From positions 3,783,501-3,847,500 of the forward strand of contig NZ_CP036200.1 of NCBI RefSeq assembly GCF_004295345.1: DNA of 64,000 bases. The letters are read 5' to 3'. The notes beneath the pieces are model-generated. The model did no database searches and was not told where the DNA came from. It saw only the letters and a list, made by a program, of their open reading frames with translations. Shown piece by piece: positions 1-10,086 of the stretch. A program made the translations under genes and the position numbers. Within the stretch, counting starts at the first letter, position 1; each line of letters opens with the position of its first letter. This stretch comes from Shewanella maritima. GTDB lineage: Bacteria > Pseudomonadota > Gammaproteobacteria > Enterobacterales > Shewanellaceae.

Positions 1-1
1 G

Positions 2-1288
2 GCAAATGAGCAATTGGCTTTGTGTCAGCAGCGTTGCCGTGAGCGTGGTATGGCAATTGGTTTAGTAGGTGACCTGGCTGTTGGCGCTGTGGTGCATGGC
101 TGTGAGGTACAAAGCGAGCAGGCAAGCTTTTGCGTTAATGCCAGTATTGGTGCGCCGCCAGACCCGTTTTCTGCCAGCGGGCAAAATTGGGGCTTAGTGC
201 CGTTTGACCCAGTAAAAATGCGTCAGCAAAAGTTTGCTCATTTTATCGCATTAGTACGCAGCAACATGCGGTTATATGGCGCACTGCGAATCGACCATGT
301 AATGGGGTTACTAAGGTTATGGTGGTGGCCGTTAACCAAGCAGCATGGTCATGGTCATGGCGCTTATGTGTTTTATCCGGTTGAAACCTTAGTGGCAATT
401 ATCTGTTTGGAAAGCCAGCGCGCCAATTGCCTGGTTATTGGTGAAGACTTAGGCACAGTGCCGCCAGCAATTATTGACGCTATGGCGCGCAGTCACATGT
501 ATTCCAATGAGCTGTTTTATTTCAGTGAGCACAGTGAAGGTTTTGTGCCACCAGCTCAGCAAAAACGCCGCAGCTTGATGATGCTGGCAAATCACGATGT
601 CGCACCACTCAAAATGTGGTGGCAAAAGCAAGATTTGAATTTACGCCAACAGTTGCACCTGTTTGAAACTCAAGCCGCTGAAACTCAAGCCTATGCGCAA
701 AGGTCAACGCAGCAATGGCAGTTGCTTCAATGGCTAGCAAACTATGGCCAGGAGTTTATCCACAAAGCGCTCGTCGGCAAGTCTGCGGCTAGCGTCTCAG
801 AGTTAGATGCGAGGCAGTTGCGCCAAGTATTGGAATTTGTCGCCGATTTAAAACAATGGCTACACGGTGACAACAGCTTGAGCAATGTGAGTGGCAATGA
901 TTGTAGCAGTAGCGAGGACGCTCATTTTAGATTTCACCCGGAATTCTTTGAGCTAAACACAGACACCCTTATTTGCGCTTGGATTGCAACGGCGGCAAGT
1001 GGCAGCGCGAACCTGTTTAGCGTGCAACTTGCCGATCTGCTTGACGATAGCCAATGCGTCAATATTCCTGGCACTTGGAAGCAATACTCTAATTGGCAGC
1101 AACGCTTGCCTTACACCGTTAGCCAAATTCGCCAGCTTGCTAAGGTGCGACAGCGCACATCTTTAATCAGCCTTGCTCGAGCCATGAGCACCAGCATTGA
1201 AGCCTGTTCGCCCATTGCTAGCGGCGCAATTCCTGAACCAGGTGCTGATGAACGTGAAGCTGCACCCCAAATTAACAATTCACTTTGA
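2..1288 (+). CDS. malQ: 4-alpha-glucanotransferase (amylomaltase), 5'-truncated by window edge
   Basis: This is the C-terminal part of a GH77 disproportionating enzyme that transfers alpha-1,4-glucan segments between maltodextrins in the cytoplasm. The reading frame is open from base 2, so the gene begins outside the window; the TTG at 14 is an internal codon. Visible family signatures are [24 protein letters not shown], the catalytic-region segment LRIDHVMGL and the acid-containing IGEDLGTVP. The stop at 1286-1288 lies just before glgB, so the two are probably co-transcribed. The final 30 or so residues are divergent and likely outside the fold. In a glg operon it would recycle short maltodextrins released by GlgX and GlgP. 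Confidence 0.93.
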   Translation, partial: ANEQLALCQQRCRERGMAIGLVGDLAVGAVVHGCEVQSEQASFCVNASIGAPPDPFSASGQNWGLVPFDPVKMRQQKFAHFIALVRSNMRLYGALRIDHVMGLLRLWWWPLTKQHGHGHGAYVFYPVETLVAIICLESQRANCLVIGEDLGTVPPAIIDAMARSHMYSNELFYFSEHSEGFVPPAQQKRRSLMMLANHDVAPLKMWWQKQDLNLRQQLHLFETQAAETQAYAQRSTQQWQLLQWLANYGQEFIHKALVGKSAASVSELDARQLRQVLEFVADLKQWLHGDNSLSNVSGNDCSSSEDAHFRFHPEFFELNTDTLICAWIATAASGSANLFSVQLADLLDDSQCVNIPGTWKQYSNWQQRLPYTVSQIRQLAKVRQRTSLISLARAMSTSIEACSPIASGAIPEPGADEREAAPQINNSL

Positions 1289-1304
1289 TATGGAAATTAA
1301 ACCT

Positions 1305-3866
1305 ATGACGACTTCAATCACAGACGCTAGCGCCATCATCAATGAGCAATTTAATGATGTTTTTTCAGTGCTTGGTATGCACAAGAATGAGCAGAGCCAA
1401 TCACTTATTGTGAATTGTTTTTTGCCAGGGGCAAGTCAGGTTGAAGTGATTGACTTAAAGAGTAACCGCAAGGTCGCTCAGCTAAACGCAGAAGACCAAA
1501 CTGGCTACTTTAGCGGGGTGATCCCTAGGCGTAAAAATCCTTTTGCATATCAGTTGCGCGCGCAATACCCACATAGCCTTGAGTTGATTAACGACCCGTA
1601 CCAATACCCAAGCCCATTATCTGAGCAAGACGTATATTTGTTTAATGAAGGTAGTCAGCTACAGGCATATCAGTTTCAAGGAGCGAATTGGCGTGAACTA
1701 GCAGCGGCAAATGGCGAGCATACTCACGGCGTGCATTTTTGTGTGTGGGCGCCCAATGCCAAGCGGGTTGCAGTTGTCGGCGATTTCAATTACTGGCATG
1801 GCGAGCGCCATATGATGCGTTTTCACCCTGCAAGTGGACTTTGGGATATCTTTATTCCCGAAGTTGAAGCTGGGCAACTATATAAATTTCAATTGATTAA
1901 CCAACAAGGTGAATTGGTTGAAAAGGCTGACCCTTATGCCAAGGGCATGCAAGGCGCGCCAGGCAATGCTTCTGTGGTGCCACCAAAGGAAGCGTACCAA
2001 TGGCAAGACGATGATTGGTTAGCTAAGCGCGCTGCAGTCGCATCTCATAAAAGCCCTATGTCGACCTACGAGGTGCATCTGGCATCGTGGCGCCGAGTCG
2101 GGGAGAACGGCGAGCAATATTATCAATATCAGCAACTAATTGATGAGCTGATCCCCTATGTGGTTGAAATTGGCTTTAGTCATATCCAATTGATGCCAAT
2201 CAGTGAATATCCTTTTGATGGCTCGTGGGGCTATCAGCCTGTGGGGCTATTTGCACCAACTCAAAGAATGGGTGATGCGGTTGGTTTGAAAGCTTTTGTT
2301 GATGCTTGTCACGCCAATGATATTGCTGTTTTACTTGACTGGGTGCCTGCACATTTTCCGAAAGATCATCATGGTTTAGCACGCTTTGATGGTAGCTGTT
2401 TATACGAACATGCCGACCCAAGACAAGGCGAGCACCCAGATTGGGACACTTTGATCTTCAATTATGGCCGCGCTGAAGTGCAAAGCTTTTTGCTCAGTAA
2501 TGCCCATTACTGGCTAAGTGAGTTTCACTTTGATGGCCTGCGTCTCGACGCCGTATCGTCCATGTTGTATCTAGATTACAGCCGCGAGCAAGGACAGTGG
2601 CTGCCAAATGAACATGGCGGACGTGAAAACCTCAGTGCGATAGCGTTTCTTAAACAGCTCAATAGCAGTATGCATCGAGAGTTTCCCGGCATTTGTATGA
2701 TTGCCGAAGAGTCTACCGCCTGGGGCGGCGTGACTAAGCCTGTTAGCGATGATGGCTTAGGCTTTGGTTATAAGTGGAATATGGGCTGGATGAACGACAC
2801 CTTGGGGTATTTACGCCGTGACCCGATTTATCGCCGTCATCACCATCACGAAATGACCTTTAGCTTGGTTTACGCCCATACTGAGCAGTTTATTTTATCG
2901 CTGAGTCACGACGAAGTTGTGCATGGTAAAGCGGCGCTAATTTCAAAAATTCCCGGTGATGATTGGCAAAAGTTTGCAACCTTGCGCGCCTATTATGGCT
3001 TTATGTGGTCGCATCCAGGCAAGCAACTGCTCTTTATGGGCGGCGAGTTTGCTCAGCGTGATGAGTGGAACCATAACTATTCCCTTGATTGGCATTTACT
3101 GCAATACGCGCCGCACCAAGGTGTGCAAGATTGGGTGCGCGACTTAAACGCTTTTTACCATCAGACACCGGCGCTGTTTGAAGCAGATTTTGAGCCTAGC
3201 GGTTTTCAGTGGCTAGATTGTCATAACGCCGATAATAGCGTGTTTGTGTACTTACGCTTTTGCGAGCAAAAACAAACTCATGTGCTGGTGGTCGTGAATA
3301 TGACGCCGCAAGTACACCATGGATTTCGTGTAGGGCTACCCAATAATGAAGCCTATGTTGAGGTGCTTAATAGCGATGACAAACACTATGGTGGCAGTCA
3401 TGTGGTCAATGAGCATACCGTTGAGCCTGAGGCGCAGCCCTGGCAAGAACAAGCGCAAAGCGCTTTGATTGGCGTGCCACCGCTGGGCTGCTGTTACTTG
3501 ATCCCAGTTTCACAAACTCAGACGAGTAATCAAGAGGGGCAAGCCAACAGCGACAAGCAACCAACATCTGAGGTGAAGCCTGAAGCTATTTCCAAAACCG
3601 AGGCAACTAAAACCAAAGCCATTAAAACCAAAGCGACTAAAACCAAAGCCAATAAATCCAAAGATACTAAGACCAAAGATACTAAGACTAAGAGCACCAA
3701 GAGCACGACTAAGCCCAAAGCTGTTGCTACAGCAGCGTCTAAGTCTAAAACTGCTTCTAAAACTAACGCGGTAAACAAAACCAAGTCTACTTCTGCTAAA
3801 AGCAAAGCTAAAACTAACAGCAAAGCTAAAACTGCAGTTAAGCCTTCTAATGGTAAAGGCGCGTAA
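1305..3866 (+). CDS. glgB: 1,4-alpha-glucan branching enzyme with Lys/Thr/Ser-rich C-terminal tail
   Basis: GlgB introduces alpha-1,6 branches into glycogen (GH13). A CBM48-like domain around residues 110-200 ([20 protein letters not shown]) precedes the TIM barrel. The nucleophile region is [11 protein letters not shown], the acid is in [11 protein letters not shown], and [10 protein letters not shown] supplies the third carboxylate. The enzyme body ends near residue 733, close to the usual 730. A further 120 residues follow, dominated by K, T, S and A (units such as KTKATKTKA); these are unusual for the family. The start at 1305 is preferred for its weak GGA 10 nt upstream; 1290 is an alternative directly after the malQ stop. 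The stop overlaps the glgX start (TAATG). Confidence 0.95.
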   Translation: MTTSITDASAIINEQFNDVFSVLGMHKNEQSQSLIVNCFLPGASQVEVIDLKSNRKVAQLNAEDQTGYFSGVIPRRKNPFAYQLRAQYPHSLELINDPYQYPSPLSEQDVYLFNEGSQLQAYQFQGANWRELAAANGEHTHGVHFCVWAPNAKRVAVVGDFNYWHGERHMMRFHPASGLWDIFIPEVEAGQLYKFQLINQQGELVEKADPYAKGMQGAPGNASVVPPKEAYQWQDDDWLAKRAAVASHKSPMSTYEVHLASWRRVGENGEQYYQYQQLIDELIPYVVEIGFSHIQLMPISEYPFDGSWGYQPVGLFAPTQRMGDAVGLKAFVDACHANDIAVLLDWVPAHFPKDHHGLARFDGSCLYEHADPRQGEHPDWDTLIFNYGRAEVQSFLLSNAHYWLSEFHFDGLRLDAVSSMLYLDYSREQGQWLPNEHGGRENLSAIAFLKQLNSSMHREFPGICMIAEESTAWGGVTKPVSDDGLGFGYKWNMGWMNDTLGYLRRDPIYRRHHHHEMTFSLVYAHTEQFILSLSHDEVVHGKAALISKIPGDDWQKFATLRAYYGFMWSHPGKQLLFMGGEFAQRDEWNHNYSLDWHLLQYAPHQGVQDWVRDLNAFYHQTPALFEADFEPSGFQWLDCHNADNSVFVYLRFCEQKQTHVLVVVNMTPQVHHGFRVGLPNNEAYVEVLNSDDKHYGGSHVVNEHTVEPEAQPWQEQAQSALIGVPPLGCCYLIPVSQTQTSNQEGQANSDKQPTSEVKPEAISKTEATKTKAIKTKATKTKANKSKDTKTKDTKTKSTKSTTKPKAVATAASKSKTASKTNAVNKTKSTSAKSKAKTNSKAKTAVKPSNGKGA

Positions 3867-6121
3867 TGAGCAGCGCAGCCGAGTACTCAAGCCTGCATCA
3901 GTGGACGCTAGTTGCGGGTAGCGCTTTTCCGCTTGGGGCCAATGTGGTTGAAGGTGGGGTTAATTTTTCACTGTTTTCAGCCAATGCTACCAAGGTCGTG
4001 CTATGCCTGTTTGACGCGCAGCATAACGAGGTGGCGCAGTTTAGTTTAAGCGCTAAAACTCGTCACATATGGCATGGCTGCATTTTGGGCGTGAGCGCAG
4101 GGCAACGTTATGGTTACCGAGTTTATGGTCCGTATCAGCCTGAGCTTGGTCATAGGTTTAATCATCACAAGTTGCTGCTAGACCCTTACGCCAAGCAATT
4201 TGATGGTGAGTTAGTGCATCATGAAGCGATATACGGTTATCGCTCGCGCACAGTAAAGGCGGACTTGAGTTTCAGTGAATTAGACAGTGCGCCCTATATG
4301 CCTAAGTGTGTGGTGGTCGATACCGCGCCGCTTAAAGACATCATTATTAAGCCAATAAAGCGCTCGCTGGCTAAGTCGATTATTTATGAAACCCACGTTA
4401 AAGGCTTTACTCAGACTTGCCCTAACGTACCAGAGCTAAAACGCGGTAAGTTTGCCGCACTGGGTGAGCCGGCAATTATTCAATACCTCACTGAGCTTGG
4501 GATTACAGCAATTGAGCTGCTGCCAGTACAGGCCTTTGCTGACGAGCCTTTTTTAATCGAGAAAGGGCTTAATAATTACTGGGGCTACAACACCTTAGGC
4601 TTTTTCGCGCCGCACCCAAGTTATTTAAGCCAAGCCGATATTGCTGAGTTTAGGCATGCGGTGTCGGCGCTGCATCAAGCGGGTATCGAGGTGATTTTAG
4701 ATGTGGTTTACAACCATACTGCAGAGGGCAATGAGCTAGGGCCAACTTATAACTTTCGCGGCATAGATAACGCTAGTTATTACCGCTTAATGCCGAATGA
4801 GCCTAGAAAATACATTAACGATACCGGCTGTGGCAACACGCTAAATATCAATCACCCGCAAGTATTGATGATGGTGATGGACTCGCTGCGCTATTGGATT
4901 GAAGTGATGGGAGTAGACGGCTTTCGATTTGACCTTGCCAGTTGTCTTGGCCGCGAGGCCTATGGTTTTGACCCAGGCAGCGGCTTTTTTGATGCCCTGA
5001 TGCAAGACCCTGTTTTATGTCAGGTGAAACTTATCGCTGAGCCTTGGGATATTGGTCCTGGCGGTTATCAGCTGGGCAACTACCCCATTGGTTTTAGTGA
5101 ATGGAACGACAGATATCGCGATGTGATGCGCCGATTTTGGCGTGGTGATGATGCCATGTTGTCTGACTTTGCCAAGAGCTTTCATGGCTCCAGTGATGTG
5201 TTTGAGCATGGTGGTCGCGGCCCAAGCGCGAGTATTAATTTTATCACCAGTCACGATGGATTTACGCTACGTGATTTAGTGAGTTATCAACATAAGCACA
5301 ATCAAGCTAATGGTGAGCAAAATCGCGATGGCCATCAAGAAAACTTCAGCTGTAACTATGGTGTCGAGGGTGACACATCTGACAGCACCATCAATCAAGT
5401 GCGTCAGCGACAGCAGCGCAACCTGTTAACCACCTTATTGTTATCTCAAGGCGTCCCTATGTTGCTGGCGGGTGACGAGGTGGGGCAAACCCAAAAGGGC
5501 AACAATAATGCGTATTGCCAAGATAACCCCAATGGCTGGTTTGATTGGCAAGCATGCGATGATGGCTTGCTGGCATTTACCAAGGCATTGATTGCACTAC
5601 GTAAACGCTTCCCAATGTTGTGTCATCAGCAGTTTATTCATCAGCCCCACGCTGAGCTTGATAACGGCATGGTGTGGTTCAACCGCCAGGGCGACCCTAT
5701 GAGTAAAGCGGCTTGGAGTGAGTATCACTGTAAAACATTGGCAGTGATGATCTGTGGTGATTTAGCTGAACAAGGCTCGATGCCAACACCTTGTAACGCT
5801 CAAGCGATTCTCATTTTGCTCAATGCAGATAACTGCCAACAAGACTTTCAGTTGCCACAACTCGCACATTTTGAGCATTGGCAGCGGGTACTCGATACCC
5901 AAGAAGATACCCCATGGCAAGGTGAGTTTGAGCTGTTTTCTACTCCAAAGCATTTAGTGACAAGCGCCTCTATTGCCGCTTCAGCTGCCGATAGTCAGCA
6001 AATCGATACCGCCAATCGCAAAACGCGCTATTTACCTAGTGACAGCACAGCCTCGCACTATCAACTGCAAGCACACAGTTTAATGATATTTCACAGTCAT
6101 TTTTCAAGGAGAGAATCATGA
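3866..6121 (+). CDS. glgX: glycogen debranching enzyme
   Basis: GlgX hydrolyses alpha-1,6 linkages of phosphorylase-limited glycogen, releasing maltotetraose-type chains that MalQ can use. The protein (751 aa, slightly longer than the roughly 660-700 typical) has an N-terminal CBM48 (FPLGANVVEGGVNFSLFSANA). The GH13 barrel follows, with VILDVVYNHTAEG, the nucleophile motif GFRFDLASCLG, LIAEPWDIGPGGYQLGNYP and the conserved NFITSHDGFTLRDLVSY. The start codon overlaps the glgB stop by one base, and its own stop overlaps the glgP start (ATGA), so translational coupling along the operon is likely. The region after residue 690 is poorly conserved and may account for the extra length. Confidence 0.95.
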   Translation: MSSAAEYSSLHQWTLVAGSAFPLGANVVEGGVNFSLFSANATKVVLCLFDAQHNEVAQFSLSAKTRHIWHGCILGVSAGQRYGYRVYGPYQPELGHRFNHHKLLLDPYAKQFDGELVHHEAIYGYRSRTVKADLSFSELDSAPYMPKCVVVDTAPLKDIIIKPIKRSLAKSIIYETHVKGFTQTCPNVPELKRGKFAALGEPAIIQYLTELGITAIELLPVQAFADEPFLIEKGLNNYWGYNTLGFFAPHPSYLSQADIAEFRHAVSALHQAGIEVILDVVYNHTAEGNELGPTYNFRGIDNASYYRLMPNEPRKYINDTGCGNTLNINHPQVLMMVMDSLRYWIEVMGVDGFRFDLASCLGREAYGFDPGSGFFDALMQDPVLCQVKLIAEPWDIGPGGYQLGNYPIGFSEWNDRYRDVMRRFWRGDDAMLSDFAKSFHGSSDVFEHGGRGPSASINFITSHDGFTLRDLVSYQHKHNQANGEQNRDGHQENFSCNYGVEGDTSDSTINQVRQRQQRNLLTTLLLSQGVPMLLAGDEVGQTQKGNNNAYCQDNPNGWFDWQACDDGLLAFTKALIALRKRFPMLCHQQFIHQPHAELDNGMVWFNRQGDPMSKAAWSEYHCKTLAVMICGDLAEQGSMPTPCNAQAILILLNADNCQQDFQLPQLAHFEHWQRVLDTQEDTPWQGEFELFSTPKHLVTSASIAASAADSQQIDTANRKTRYLPSDSTASHYQLQAHSLMIFHSHFSRRES

Positions 6122-8745
6122 GCTCTGCCAATACACCACCGTCTAGTAAACGCGCTAGTAATGCCGCTAGCAAAACATCCTCTACCGGTAAAACTGCTGC
6201 TAAGCGGACGACTAGAAACTCGAGTACTAAAACTTCAAGTACTAAAGCGACAACTAAATCTAGCACCTCAACTAAATCTAGCGCTGCAGCTAAGACCAAA
6301 GCCAAGACGAGCAAAGCACAGCCTGTTGCTACTGGGGTTGATCATGAGTCTTTAGCTTCAGGCGTAGCGCGGCAAATACGTTATGGATTGTGCTCAACCG
6401 AGAAAGATCAATCTCAGTTGTTTGACGCGCTAGCGTTAGCTCTTAAGGAGCAAATGCTTGATGAGTGGCGTGAAACCCGCCTAAAAGATAATGACTTTAA
6501 GCAAAAGCAAGTTGCTTACTTATCTTTAGAGTTTTTAATGGGGCGTGCCCTAGGCAATGCGCTGTTAAATCTTGATTTAACCGAGCAAGGCCGCCAAGTG
6601 TTGGCGCAATATGCCAGTGAATTAGAAGCGGTAGAAGAATATGAACATGATGCAGGCCTAGGTAATGGTGGGTTAGGGCGGTTAGCAGCGTGCTTCCTCG
6701 ATAGCTGTGCCAGTTTAGATTTATCGGTTACTGGTTATGGTATTCGATACCAATACGGCATGTTTGCCCAAAAAATTGTCGATGGTTATCAAATCGAGCG
6801 TCCAGACTACTGGCTACGTGACGGTAACCCTTGGGAGGTGCGCCGCGCTCACCGTACAGTATCAGTGCCGTTTTTTGGTCATACCCATACATATGAAGAC
6901 AATACTGGCCGTCGCCACCATGTGTGGCAAGCAGGGCAGACTGTGCTAGCCGTGCCTCACGACATGCCCATTCCCGGCTACCGTAATGGACGTATTAACA
7001 CCTTAAGACTGTGGAAGGCTGAAGCGGATGACGATTTTAACTTAGCCGAGTTTAATGATGGGGATTACACCGAGTCTGTTGCTGCGAAAAACCTCGCTGA
7101 GCAAATCACCATGGTGCTGTATCCCAATGATGCTAGTGAGAATGGTAAGGAGCTAAGGTTACGCCAACAGTACTTTTTAAGCTCAGCGAGTCTGCAAGAT
7201 TTAATCAACCGCCATTTGGATAAGTTTGGTAATGATTTCAGTCAGTTTAGCGCCAACAATGTTATTCAGTTAAATGACACTCACCCTAGTATCGCTGTGC
7301 CAGAATTGATGCGTTTATTAATGGATAAACACGGACTTGGCTGGGATGAAGCCTGGCAAATTACCAGCAGTAGCGTTGCCTATACCAATCACACACTGTT
7401 ACCAGAGGCGTTAGAGCGTTGGAGTGTGCCTATGGTGGCACATATGCTGCCGCGGATTATGGAGATTATTTTTGAGATCAACGCCCGTTATCTCGAGCAG
7501 GTGGCACACCAATGGCCGGGCGATTGTCAAAAGTTGGCGCAAATGTCGATTATTGAAGAAGGGCCTGTGCAGCACATTCGTATGGCCTATCTTGCCATCG
7601 TTGCCAGCTTTTCGGTCAATGGCGTTGCAGCGCTGCACACTAAGCTACTTAAAGCCGGATTATTTAATGACTTTTACCAGCTTTGGCCTGAAAAATTTAA
7701 TAACCGCACTAATGGTGTCACTCCAAGGCGCTGGCTAGCCTACTGCAATACGCAATTATCAACGCTGATTTCTAAGCGCCTTGGTGATGATTGGGTGACC
7801 GACTTATCAAAACTCGCCGCGCTAAATGCGTTTACCGCCGACCATCAGTTCGTCAAACAGTGGGCTGAAGTTAAACAGGCGAATAAGCAGGTCTTGGCTA
7901 ACTTTGTTGAGCAAGAATGCGGGGTGAGTTTTGATGCCAAGATGATGTTTGATGTGCAGGTAAAGCGGATTCACGAATACAAGCGCCAGCTACTGAACAT
8001 CATGCATGTTATCCATCTTTATCAGCGCATTTTGTCTGGCGATACTCAGGGTATGGTGCCGCGTTGTGTACTAATTGGCGGTAAAGCCGCGCCAGGCTAT
8101 GCCATGGCCAAGCAAATTATCAAGCTGATCAACAATGTTGCCCATATGGTTAACTCTGACCCAGTTGTGACCCCTTATCTGCGCTTGGCATTTTTACCCA
8201 ACTATAACGTTAGCGCCATGGAGAAAATCTGCCCTGGTACGGATTTATCTGAGCAAATCTCTACCGCAGGTAAAGAAGCATCCGGTACCGGCAACATGAA
8301 GTTTATGATGAATGGCGCATTGACCATAGGCACATTAGACGGTGCCAACGTGGAAATGATTGAAGAAGTAGGTGAAGAAAACTTCTTCCTATTTGGGCTG
8401 AAAGCCGACGAGGTTGAAGCCTTAAAACCTCACTATAACCCCAGCGAGATTATCGCGCGTAGCCAAGCGTTGCAGGGAGTGCTCAATATGCTTGAGGGCG
8501 GTCATTTCAATTTGGTTGAGCCAAATATTTTTGACGACATCATCAACGCAATTAAAGACCCCAATGATCAATGGATGCTCGCCGCAGACTTTGACGACTA
8601 TTGCCGCGCCCAGCAGCAAGTCGCGAAAACCTATCAAAATCAATCCCAGTGGCAGCAAATGAGCATTCGTAATGCAGCGGCAAGCGGACGTTTTTCAAGT
8701 GATAACACCATTGAAGGCTACCGTGACCACATTTGGATGAAATAA
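6118..8745 (+). CDS. glgP: glycogen/maltodextrin phosphorylase with Ser/Thr/Lys-rich N-terminal tail
   Basis: GlgP phosphorolyses alpha-1,4 ends of glycogen to glucose-1-phosphate (GT35, PLP-dependent). An AAGGAG Shine-Dalgarno at 6106 precedes the ATG. The family body starts near residue 71 and includes LSLEFLMGRALGNALLNL, GLGNGGLGRLAACFLDS, VKRIHEYKRQLLN and the PLP-lysine segment ASGTGNMKFMMNGALT. Residues 1-70 are an extra low-complexity segment of S, T, K and A with no family counterpart; without it the enzyme is about 805 residues, the normal size. Composition closely resembles the C-terminal tail of GlgB, two genes upstream. The tail is in frame and directly downstream of the best ribosome site, so it is probably translated. 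Confidence 0.95.
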   Translation: MSSANTPPSSKRASNAASKTSSTGKTAAKRTTRNSSTKTSSTKATTKSSTSTKSSAAAKTKAKTSKAQPVATGVDHESLASGVARQIRYGLCSTEKDQSQLFDALALALKEQMLDEWRETRLKDNDFKQKQVAYLSLEFLMGRALGNALLNLDLTEQGRQVLAQYASELEAVEEYEHDAGLGNGGLGRLAACFLDSCASLDLSVTGYGIRYQYGMFAQKIVDGYQIERPDYWLRDGNPWEVRRAHRTVSVPFFGHTHTYEDNTGRRHHVWQAGQTVLAVPHDMPIPGYRNGRINTLRLWKAEADDDFNLAEFNDGDYTESVAAKNLAEQITMVLYPNDASENGKELRLRQQYFLSSASLQDLINRHLDKFGNDFSQFSANNVIQLNDTHPSIAVPELMRLLMDKHGLGWDEAWQITSSSVAYTNHTLLPEALERWSVPMVAHMLPRIMEIIFEINARYLEQVAHQWPGDCQKLAQMSIIEEGPVQHIRMAYLAIVASFSVNGVAALHTKLLKAGLFNDFYQLWPEKFNNRTNGVTPRRWLAYCNTQLSTLISKRLGDDWVTDLSKLAALNAFTADHQFVKQWAEVKQANKQVLANFVEQECGVSFDAKMMFDVQVKRIHEYKRQLLNIMHVIHLYQRILSGDTQGMVPRCVLIGGKAAPGYAMAKQIIKLINNVAHMVNSDPVVTPYLRLAFLPNYNVSAMEKICPGTDLSEQISTAGKEASGTGNMKFMMNGALTIGTLDGANVEMIEEVGEENFFLFGLKADEVEALKPHYNPSEIIARSQALQGVLNMLEGGHFNLVEPNIFDDIINAIKDPNDQWMLAADFDDYCRAQQQVAKTYQNQSQWQQMSIRNAAASGRFSSDNTIEGYRDHIWMK

Positions 8746-8807
8746 GGCTTTATCGGATTTAGAAACAAGGACGTACCTGAAGTTTAAGGTTTAACTGGAG
8801 AGTGTAT

Positions 8808-10072
8808 ATGAATAATAGTGTTCGTTATATCAGTAACTTAACCCGTGATACCTATGCCATCATTCTCGCAGGTGGTCGCGGTTCACGCTTGCATGAGCTT
8901 ACTGATTGGCGTGCTAAACCCGCGCTGTATTTTGGGGGTAAATTCCGCATTATCGACTTCCCACTATCTAATTGCATTAATTCGGGCATTCGCCGTGTTG
9001 GCGTGGTCACTCAGTACAAGTCTCACTCGCTTATTCGTCATGTGACGCGTGGTTGGGGCATTTTAAAAAGGAGCTTGGTGAGTCGGTAGAAATTCTACCA
9101 GCCTCGCAGCAAACTTCGGGTAATTGGTATGAAGGCACTGCCGATGCGGTATTTCAAAATATCGACATTATTCGCCATGAACTGCCTAAATACGTGATGA
9201 TTTTATCGGGTGATCATGTGTATCGTATGGACTATGCAGGCTTGCTTGCCGCCCATGCCGAGTCTGGCGCAGATATGACGGTATGTTGCCTAGAAGCGGA
9301 TATTCCTGAAGCCGCCGGCGCTTTTGGCGTGATGGAAGTAGATGAAGATAATCGCATTATCGGCTTTGAAGAAAAGCCCGAGCATCCGAAACATATGCCT
9401 AAAAACCCCGAGAAGTGTTTGGCGTCGATGGGTAACTATGTGTTCAATACTAAGTTCTTGTTTGATCAGCTAAAGAAAGATGCGGTGAATGAAAATTCAG
9501 AACGCGATTTTGGCAAAGATATCATTCCCAATATCATCAAAGACCACAATGTATTTGCTTACCCTTTTGCAAGCTCGCTCGATAGTGAGCCGCCTTATTG
9601 GCGTGATGTCGGAACGTTAGACTCGTTCTTCCAAGCAAATATGGAGCTGCTTTCCCCCACACCTGCGTTGAACCTATACGACGCTAAATGGCCGATTTGG
9701 ACGTATCAGGAGCAGCTACCACCTGCTAAGTTTGTGTTCGATGATGAAGACCGCAGAGGCATGGCGGTGGACTCAATCGTTTCAGGTGGCTGTATTATTT
9801 CTGGCGCTAAAGTGAAGCGCAGCGTGCTATTTGATGAGGTGCGCGTGTGTTCATATTCGTTTGTAAAGGACGCGGTGTTGCTGCCTGATGTCGTGGTGCT
9901 GAAAAACTGCCGCATTAAGAATGCCATTATCGACCGTGGCTGCATTATCCCAGAGGGTATGGTCATTGGCTTTGACCCTGAACACGACCGCGCACGCGGC
10001 TTTAGGGTGTCAAAAGGCGGCGTTACCTTAGTGACGCGAAAAATGTTGGGTTTACCTGTGGGATACGAATAG
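8808..10072 (+). pseudogene. glgC: glucose-1-phosphate adenylyltransferase, split by a -1 frameshift
   Basis: GlgC makes ADP-glucose, the committed step of bacterial glycogen synthesis. The first frame (8808-9089) encodes the pyrophosphorylase start, including [16 protein letters not shown] and [11 protein letters not shown]. The second frame resumes at about 9053 with [17 protein letters not shown] and runs to 10072 with the left-handed beta-helix C-terminus. Inserting one base after 9056-9059 (TGGGGC to TGGGGCC) rejoins a full-length protein of about 421 residues with the expected W-G-H-F-K-K order. Both parts are otherwise intact. The lesion may be real, may be a sequencing error, or may be partly bypassed at the heptamer TTTAAAA at 9062-9068. 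A GGAG at 8797 supports the ATG at 8808. Confidence 0.9.
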
Positions 10073-10086
10073 GCGGTAGTGAGTTG

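Noticed and set aside
3510..3890. Antisense open frames (126 and 97 aa) opposite the GlgB tail
   Set aside because: They are mirror images of the Lys/Thr-rich repeat codons, with no ribosome site and hydrophobic low-complexity translation.
9062..9068. Programmed frameshifting as the normal way to make GlgC
   Set aside because: The conserved protein order is restored exactly by one inserted base, so a simple deletion or read error is the more economical explanation; kept only as a question in the findings.
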